From positions 1-10,559 of the forward strand of contig JABFWC010000377.1 in assembly GCA_013362385.1 (NCBI GenBank): a DNA stretch of 10,559 nucleotides, read 5' to 3'. This DNA is from Pseudarthrobacter sp. (GTDB lineage: Bacteria > Actinomycetota > Actinomycetes > Actinomycetales > Micrococcaceae). The position numbers and the translations under genes were made by a program. Under the pieces are notes generated by a model. That model was not told the DNA's origin. It did not search any database and was given only the letters and a program-made list of their open reading frames with translations. Positions within the stretch are counted from its first letter, which is position 1; each line of letters starts with the position of its first letter. This document shows positions 6,507 to 10,559 of the stretch, in pieces.

Positions 6507-7688
6507 ATGCCTGAGCTTGCCGCCCATGTCCGCGACGTGCCCGTCAACCAGATCCGCGAGATCACGGAGGCCGCCTGGCGCACCCCGGACGCACTCGTGC
6601 TGAGCATCGGCGAGCCCGGCTTTCCCCTCCCCCGCCACGTCCTCGACGCCGGCATCGCCTGCCTGGACCGGGACGAGACCAACTACACCCCGAACGCGGG
6701 GATCCCCGCCCTGCGGGAAGCCTTCGCTGCGAGGTTCCGGGCGGAGCAGGGCGTCGATGTCGGCGCGGACCGGGTCTTCGTGGTGTCCGGCGCGCAGCAG
6801 GGGCTGCACTTCGCCATGAGCCTGCTGCTCTCCCCCGGCGACGAGATCCTGATCCCGAATCCGGGCTACCCCACCTTCGCCATGACGGCCCGGCTGCTCA
6901 ACGCCGTTCCTGTCGGATACCCGCTGCACCCGGACCGGGGATTCCAGCCGCGGACGGAGGACTTGGCGGCCCTCGTCACGGACCGGAGCCGCGTACTGGT
7001 CCTGAATTCGCCGTCGAACCCCCTCGGCGCGGTGCTCGGCGAGGATGTGGTCCGCGGGCTGATGGACCTAGCCCGCCGCCACGACCTGTGGGTCATCTCG
7101 GATGAGTGCTATGAGGCCTTCACATACGACGTGCCGCACATCAGCCCGGCAAGGTTCGACGGCGGGACGCCCGGCGATGCGCGCGTGTTCACGTCGCTGA
7201 CGCTGTCCAAGACGTACGGCCTCACCGGCCTGCGCATCGGTGCGCTGGTGTGCCCGCCCGGGCTGGAAAGAATGATGGACAACGTCATGGAATCGATCGT
7301 CTCCTGCGTGGCATCGCCGCCGCAGTACGCCGCGCTCGCGGCCCTCACCGGCCCGCAGGACTACGTACGGCACGCGCACACGCACTACCGGGCCAACCGG
7401 GACGCTGCTTCCGCCGTTCTTGATGCCAAGGGCATCCCCTACCTGCGGGCGGACGGTGCCTTCTACCTGTGGGCGGATATGTCGCACGTTACCGGCGGCG
7501 ACGTGCGCGGCTGGGTTCGGCGCTTCCTCACCGACGCCGGGGTGGCCCTGGCGCCCGGGACTGCGTTCGGCTCCATTGGCGAGGGGTGGGTCCGGATCGC
7601 CCTGTGCGGCGGGAAGGAGGAGCTGCTTGAGGGGCTGTCCCGGCTGCCCGGCAGGAAGCGCGGGGGTTCGGGGAGCGGCGAAGTCTAG
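6507..7688 (+). CDS. PLP-dependent class I/II aminotransferase, AspB-like
   Basis: A fold-type I aminotransferase of 393 residues, full length for the subgroup that includes thermophilic aspartate aminotransferases. Seen: SIGEPGFPLP near 33-42, NYTPNAGIPALREA near 59-72, PNPGYPTF at 117-124, NSPSNPLG at 167-174 (Asn171), ISDECYEAF at 197-205 (Asp199 and Tyr202), SLTLSKTYGLTGLRIG with Schiff-base Lys235, and WVRIALC with carboxylate-binding Arg363. The true substrate cannot be read from sequence. The ATG at 6507 is preferred over one at 6498, because CTAGG sits about nine bases before it but touches the earlier ATG; support is modest. It is divergent from truB and convergent with trxC, so it is a single-gene unit. 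Confidence 0.9.
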   Translation: MPELAAHVRDVPVNQIREITEAAWRTPDALVLSIGEPGFPLPRHVLDAGIACLDRDETNYTPNAGIPALREAFAARFRAEQGVDVGADRVFVVSGAQQGLHFAMSLLLSPGDEILIPNPGYPTFAMTARLLNAVPVGYPLHPDRGFQPRTEDLAALVTDRSRVLVLNSPSNPLGAVLGEDVVRGLMDLARRHDLWVISDECYEAFTYDVPHISPARFDGGTPGDARVFTSLTLSKTYGLTGLRIGALVCPPGLERMMDNVMESIVSCVASPPQYAALAALTGPQDYVRHAHTHYRANRDAASAVLDAKGIPYLRADGAFYLWADMSHVTGGDVRGWVRRFLTDAGVALAPGTAFGSIGEGWVRIALCGGKEELLEGLSRLPGRKRGGSGSGEV

Positions 7689-7701
7689 CCTTGGACGGCC
7701 G

Positions 7702-8139
7702 CTAACTGCGTGCGCCCGAGACGGCGTGGTCCAGCCAGGAGCGGAGCACGTTCGCCGGGGCGGCGCCTGCCTGTCGGGCAGCCACCTTCCCGTCGACAAT
7801 GACCATCAGCGTGGGGATCGCCTTCACCTCGAAGCGCTGGGACAGCCGCGGCGATGAGTCCACGTCCACTTTCACCAACTTGATCTTTCCCGGGCGTTCC
7901 CGGGCCAGTTTGTCCAGCACGGGGCTGACCATGCGGCAGGGCCCGCACCACTCGGCCCAGAAGTCCACCAGCACCGGAACGGACGACTGCTCAGCCACGG
8001 CGGTGAAATCGTTGTCGCCTGCCGAGACGATCCACGGCAGGTCCGCCTTGCAGTTGCCGCAGCGGGGGTGGCCCGCGGCCGAGGCAGGAACCCGGTTGGT
8101 CTTTCCGCAGGCGGGGCAGCTGATGAGCGCCGGTTCCAT
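7702..8139 (-). CDS. trxC: Zinc-ribbon thioredoxin (thioredoxin 2 type)
   Basis: Cytosolic disulfide reductase. The 145-residue protein has two parts, as in Escherichia coli thioredoxin 2. The N-terminal zinc ribbon has Cys8/Cys11 in CPAC and Cys27/Cys30 in CGNC. The thioredoxin fold has WCGPC at 64-68 and the cis-proline in AIPTL at about 107-111. In the E. coli protein the zinc site makes the enzyme sensitive to oxidation; the same is expected here. The ATG at 8139 starts two bases after the guaD stop, and a GGAAGGA ribosome-binding site lies inside the end of guaD, so the pair is an operon. An upstream GTG frame would add 12 residues of unrelated sequence and is rejected. The 3' end faces the aminotransferase gene at 13 bases with no terminator between. 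Confidence 0.94.
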   Translation of the reverse strand: MEPALISCPACGKTNRVPASAAGHPRCGNCKADLPWIVSAGDNDFTAVAEQSSVPVLVDFWAEWCGPCRMVSPVLDKLARERPGKIKLVKVDVDSSPRLSQRFEVKAIPTLMVIVDGKVAARQAGAAPANVLRSWLDHAVSGARS

Positions 8140-8141
8140 GG

Positions 8142-8642
8142 CTAGTATTCCTTCCTGCCCTCGAAGGCACGCCACGTCTGGAACGGGATGCCCGACGTCG
8201 GGATGTCATCCCGGGTGACCGGCATCAGCTCGGGCCTGCTGCCGCTGAAGTATTCGTAGAAGAGGGCGTCGTCAAAGCCTGCGGCGGCTGCCCCGTGGCG
8301 GTCGGCGGCGAAATACACCCGGCCAATCCTGGCCCACAGTGCGGAAGCCAGGCACAGGGGGCACGGCTCGCAGCTGGCGTAAAGTACCGAACCGCCAAGG
8401 TCGAAGTTGGCTGTTGCGGCGGCGGCTGCCCGGATGGCGACGACCTCCGCGTGGGCAGTGGGGTCGTTGTCCCGGGTGACCCGGTTGACGCCCTCATGGA
8501 CGCTCCCGTCAGGAGTCACTACCACCGCCCCGAACGGCCCGCCGCCGTCGGCGACGTTGCGGGTGGCAAGGGCTACTGCCCGCTCAAGGTATTCGGCCGT
8601 TCCGGGCTGTTGTGCGGTCCCAAGCTGGTCCTCCTGGTTCAT
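8142..8642 (-). CDS. guaD: Guanine deaminase, cytidine-deaminase fold
   Basis: Zinc hydrolase expected to convert guanine to xanthine in purine salvage and catabolism. The 166 residues contain GPFGAVVV at 35-42, the zinc and catalytic motif HAE at 64-66 (His64, Glu66) and CEPC at 91-94 (Cys91, Cys94). The AAGFDDALFYEY segment and the C-terminal end PFQTWRAFEGRKEY match the Bacillus subtilis guanine deaminase, in which the C-terminal tail reaches into the neighbouring subunit's active site; that tail separates it from the tRNA adenosine deaminase TadA. The ATG at 8642 has AGGA seven bases upstream. TAGGAT, six bases before the ATG, also looks like a -10 box, so the gene may instead be leaderless. 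It is the first gene of a two-gene unit with trxC and divergent from scyD. Confidence 0.9.
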   Translation of the reverse strand: MNQEDQLGTAQQPGTAEYLERAVALATRNVADGGGPFGAVVVTPDGSVHEGVNRVTRDNDPTAHAEVVAIRAAAAATANFDLGGSVLYASCEPCPLCLASALWARIGRVYFAADRHGAAAAGFDDALFYEYFSGSRPELMPVTRDDIPTSGIPFQTWRAFEGRKEY

Positions 8643-8665
8643 AGCAGAATCCTAGCCATGCCACT

Positions 8666-8700
8666 GCCATTAGGGGACGTACGAGGGGGGCCAATAGGGG
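8666..8700. repeat. Tandem GCCA(T/A)TAGGGG repeat in the guaD/scyD divergent region
   Basis: GCCATTAGGGG (8666-8676) and GCCAATAGGGG (8690-8700) differ at one base and are 24 bases apart start to start, slightly over two helical turns. A dimeric regulator could bind both on one face of the DNA. They lie about 24 bases upstream of the guaD start and about 10 bases before the proposed scyD -35, so either or both genes could be controlled. The regulator is unknown. Confidence 0.4.
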
Positions 8701-8710
8701 GCAGCAACCC

Positions 8711-8739
8711 ACGACAACCTTGGGGAACAGGCATATTCT
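8711..8739 (+). promoter_or_regulatory. Candidate scyD promoter
   Basis: ACGACA (8711-8716) and TATTCT (8734-8739) are spaced by 17 bases, each matching four of six housekeeping consensus positions. Transcription would start near 8746, giving a leader of about 75 bases. The palindrome GGGAGCTCCC (8747-8756) sits immediately at the presumed start, a usual operator position. A short hairpin GCCCC-CAGT-GGGGC (8786-8799) follows, then the ribosome-binding site GGAG (8808-8811). Confidence 0.4.
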
Positions 8740-8820
8740 TGCGCGCGGGAGCTCCCTGCAGGCCTCCCGACACTCCACATCCTCAGCCCCCAGTGGGGCA
8801 CAATCACGGAGTCCTCAATA

Positions 8821-9951
8821 ATGAAACGAAAACTCACTTTTATCGCCTGCGTTGCCGCCGCCTCGCTGGTCCAGGCCGCGCCGGCTTTCGCCGCCGGCCA
8901 CGACCCCGACTACGAAGTCATGGCCACGGGCCTCGTCTCGCCGCTCCACCTCGCCGTAGGGGACGGCGAAACCGTTCACGTCAGCCAGGATTTCGCCGGT
9001 ACCCTCACGCGCGTCGAGCACGACGGGGACCGGAAGGACGTCTACACCGGCAAGGAGGGCTGGGAGGTTGCCGGGGCTGAAACACGTGGTGACACCACGT
9101 ACTTCCTGGAGAGCATCGGGGCCGGACAGGGTAATCCCGCCGCACTGCACAGCCACCTGAAGTCCATCAACTCCAACGGCGACGTGGACAAAGTCGCCAG
9201 CTTGGCCGACTACGAGCGGAGCGTCAATCCCGACCGCAAGCAGCATTATGGTTTCGGGGATGACGTCAGCCAGCAATGCCTCACCGAAGCTCGAGCACTG
9301 AAGGACGCCCCGCCGGCCCAGTACACAGGGGCGATCGACTCACACCCTTATGCCTTGGCCCTCTGGAAGGATACGGCCTACATCGCTGATGCGGGCGCCA
9401 ACGCCATCCTCAAGGTCGACCTGGACTCCGGCAGGATTTCCACGGTAGCTGTACTTCCGCCCCGCCCGGTGAAGCTCACGAAAGACTTTGCAGCATCACA
9501 GCATGCGCCGGACTGCGCGGGCTTTACATACGCCTTCGAGCCCGTTCCCACCGACGTGGAGGTAGGTCCGGACGGCTGGCTGTACGTGTCGTCGCTCCCT
9601 GGCGGTAAGCCGGGCCCGGCACTGGGCGCCCGCGGCGCCATCTTTAAGGTTAATCCATGGACCGGCGAGGCGAAACTGTGGCAGGACCACATCCTCACCC
9701 CGACGGGGCTGGCCGTGACCGACAAGGGTGATGTGTACGTCGCATCCCTGTTCGGCGGCGAAATCCTGAAGTTTAACAGCGAGGGCGAGCGGTCGCACTT
9801 CCTGACCGTGAACATGCCTGCCGACGTTGAGTTCAAGGGCGGCGACGTCTTCGCAACGGTGGATGCCCTGGTAGGCGTGTCGGATCCTGAGGGCCCGCCC
9901 GCTCCCATGACGGCGCCCGGAGGCCGGCTCATTGAAGTGGACGTCGACTAG
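8821..9951 (+). CDS. Secreted ScyD/ScyE-family beta-propeller protein
   Basis: A 376-residue exported protein. Its signal peptide is clear: MKRK, a hydrophobic core to about residue 20, then APAFA with cleavage after 24 or 25. The mature part has repeated propeller-blade motifs of the SMP-30/NHL kind: GLVSPLHLAVGDGETVHVSQ, SHPYALALWKDTAYIADAGA, PTDVEVGPDGWLYVSSLPGG and TGLAVTDKGDVYVASLFGG. This pattern fits the ScyD/ScyE family, named after cyanobacterial scytonemin genes but widespread in actinobacteria with no known function. Two mature cysteines, Cys153 and Cys232, could form a disulfide. There is no lipobox or sorting signal, so release to the medium or loose wall association is expected. 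The start ATG has GGAG nine bases upstream. No scytonemin genes are nearby, so a role in pigment synthesis is not implied. Confidence 0.85.
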   Translation: MKRKLTFIACVAAASLVQAAPAFAAGHDPDYEVMATGLVSPLHLAVGDGETVHVSQDFAGTLTRVEHDGDRKDVYTGKEGWEVAGAETRGDTTYFLESIGAGQGNPAALHSHLKSINSNGDVDKVASLADYERSVNPDRKQHYGFGDDVSQQCLTEARALKDAPPAQYTGAIDSHPYALALWKDTAYIADAGANAILKVDLDSGRISTVAVLPPRPVKLTKDFAASQHAPDCAGFTYAFEPVPTDVEVGPDGWLYVSSLPGGKPGPALGARGAIFKVNPWTGEAKLWQDHILTPTGLAVTDKGDVYVASLFGGEILKFNSEGERSHFLTVNMPADVEFKGGDVFATVDALVGVSDPEGPPAPMTAPGGRLIEVDVD

Positions 9952-9987
9952 GCCCGCGCGTCAACCCTGAATGGACGCGATAGACAG

Positions 9988-10029
9988 GAATGGCAGGACC
10001 GGAAAGCATCCGGTCCTGCCATTCATTTT
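9988..10029 (+). terminator. Intrinsic terminator of scyD, between convergent genes
   Basis: A perfect 16-base stem, GAATGGCAGGACCGGA (9988-10003) with its complement at 10009-10024, closes an AAGCA loop and is followed on the plus strand by ATTTTGTG. It lies 36 bases after the scyD stop and 18 bases from the end of the convergent rbfA. On the minus strand the hairpin is followed by CCTGTCTATC, a poor U-tract, so termination of rbfA here is less certain but possible. Confidence 0.88.
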
Positions 10030-10042
10030 GTGATGAAACCTC

Positions 10043-10552
10043 TTACTTGTTGCCGTCCTCGTCGAACTCTTCGCGGTCGGTGAGGTCGAGGTCCTCTTCG
10101 TCGAAGTCGTCTTCGTCGATGTCCACATCGGCGGACGCGTCGGACTTGTACGGGTCGGCGTCGCCGGCGTGCCGGGCGTTGGCGGCCAGCGCGGCAACCT
10201 CGGCGTCCCGCTTCCGGGCTTCCCGGAGCAGTTCCTCCAGGTTGGAGGCGTTGACCGGAATCTGGTCGGCGACAAACTCGAGGGTGGGGGTCAGCCGGGC
10301 GGTGATATTGCGGCCAACCTCCTGCCGAAGCACGCCCTTGGCCTTCTCAAGCCCCTTGGCAGCATCAGCCTGGACGGCCTGGTCGCCGAAAACGGTGTAG
10401 TAAACAGTGGCGTGCTGCAGGTCATTGGTCACCCGGGCATCGGTAACGGTAATCCCCTCCAACCGGGGATCCTTAACCTTCCGGCCCAGGGCCTCAGCAA
10501 CAACAACCTTAATCCGCTGCGCCAACTTGGCAGCACGTGCCGGATCAGCCAT
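10043..10552 (-). CDS. rbfA: 30S ribosome-binding factor A with acidic tail
   Basis: Assembly factor that binds the immature 30S subunit near helix 1 of 16S rRNA and helps its 5' end mature, needed for growth in the cold in known cases. The KH-type core runs from about residue 5 to 115, with RIKVVVAEAL, DPRLEGITVTDARVT, ATVYYTVFG, KAKGVLRQEVGR and RLTPTLEFVAD. The protein is 169 residues, longer than most RbfA, because of a C-terminal tail: 20 of the last 39 residues are Asp or Glu. I use the ATG at 10552; GGTGG is visible just upstream at the window edge. An in-frame GTG at 10558 is also possible. It normally precedes truB; here the scyD-guaD-trxC-aminotransferase block separates them. Confidence 0.96.
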   Translation of the reverse strand: MADPARAAKLAQRIKVVVAEALGRKVKDPRLEGITVTDARVTNDLQHATVYYTVFGDQAVQADAAKGLEKAKGVLRQEVGRNITARLTPTLEFVADQIPVNASNLEELLREARKRDAEVAALAANARHAGDADPYKSDASADVDIDEDDFDEEDLDLTDREEFDEDGNK

Positions 10553-10559
10553 AACCACC

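Noticed and set aside
6443..6682. N-terminal extension of truB by 80 codons
   Set aside because: It would overlap the start of the divergent aminotransferase, has no similarity to TruB and crosses the TATACT box.
8142..8642. Reading of the deaminase as tRNA adenosine deaminase TadA
   Set aside because: HAE and the CEPC zinc motif are shared, but the C-terminal PFQTWRAF...KEY tail and FDD segment match guanine deaminase.
8815..9276. Minus-strand open frame of 153 codons inside scyD
   Set aside because: Antisense to a gene with a clear signal peptide and propeller repeats; no ribosome-binding site or family features.
1..10559. CRISPR array, insertion sequence, tRNA or attachment site
   Set aside because: No regularly spaced repeats, transposase, terminal inverted repeats with target duplication or tRNA-like cloverleaf were found on either strand.

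Overview
The window reads as chromosomal DNA of a high-GC Gram-positive bacterium, most likely a Micrococcaceae actinobacterium of the Arthrobacter/Pseudarthrobacter kind. The evidence is GC-rich third codon positions, frequent GTG and TTG starts, a leaderless-looking promoter, and the order rbfA ... truB ... ribF ... rpsO-pnp, which is the usual actinobacterial translation and RNA-processing neighbourhood. The genus is inferred from protein similarity recalled from memory, not from a search.

Right to left on the minus strand the backbone is rbfA (ribosome maturation, 10552-10043), truB (tRNA Psi55 synthase, 6442-5507), two four-helix membrane proteins of unknown function (5504-5151 and 5131-4655), ribF (FMN/FAD synthesis, 4576-3593), kynA and kynU (tryptophan 2,3-dioxygenase and kynureninase, 3556-1449, sharing an ATGA overlap), rpsO (ribosomal protein S15, 1264-995) and the first third of pnp (polynucleotide phosphorylase, 756 to the window edge).

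Three accessory blocks interrupt this backbone. (1) Between rbfA and truB lie a secreted ScyD/ScyE-type beta-propeller protein (+, 8821-9951), a guanine deaminase-thioredoxin pair (-, 8642-7702) and a class I aminotransferase (+, 6507-7688). (2) Between truB and ribF lies the pair of small membrane proteins. (3) Between ribF and rpsO lies kynAU, which gives two of the three enzymes converting tryptophan to anthranilate; the formamidase kynB is not in the window.

The most informative non-coding parts are: the rpsO leader (two tandem hairpins built on the same CCCGG/CCGGG pairing, one closed by a GUGA tetraloop, behind a recognisable promoter); the 238-base rpsO-pnp gap with a strong hairpin but a poor U-tract; a TATACT box placed so that truB is probably leaderless; a perfect 13-base palindrome in front of kynA; the guaD/scyD divergent region with an 11-base near-identical direct repeat and a palindrome at the presumed start of scyD transcription; and a perfect 16-bp terminator between scyD and rbfA.

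I see no mobile element, CRISPR array, tRNA or rRNA. I do not see a clearly new multi-gene system. The best candidates for undescribed biology are the S15 leader, the membrane-protein pair in the truB-ribF operon and the scyD control region.
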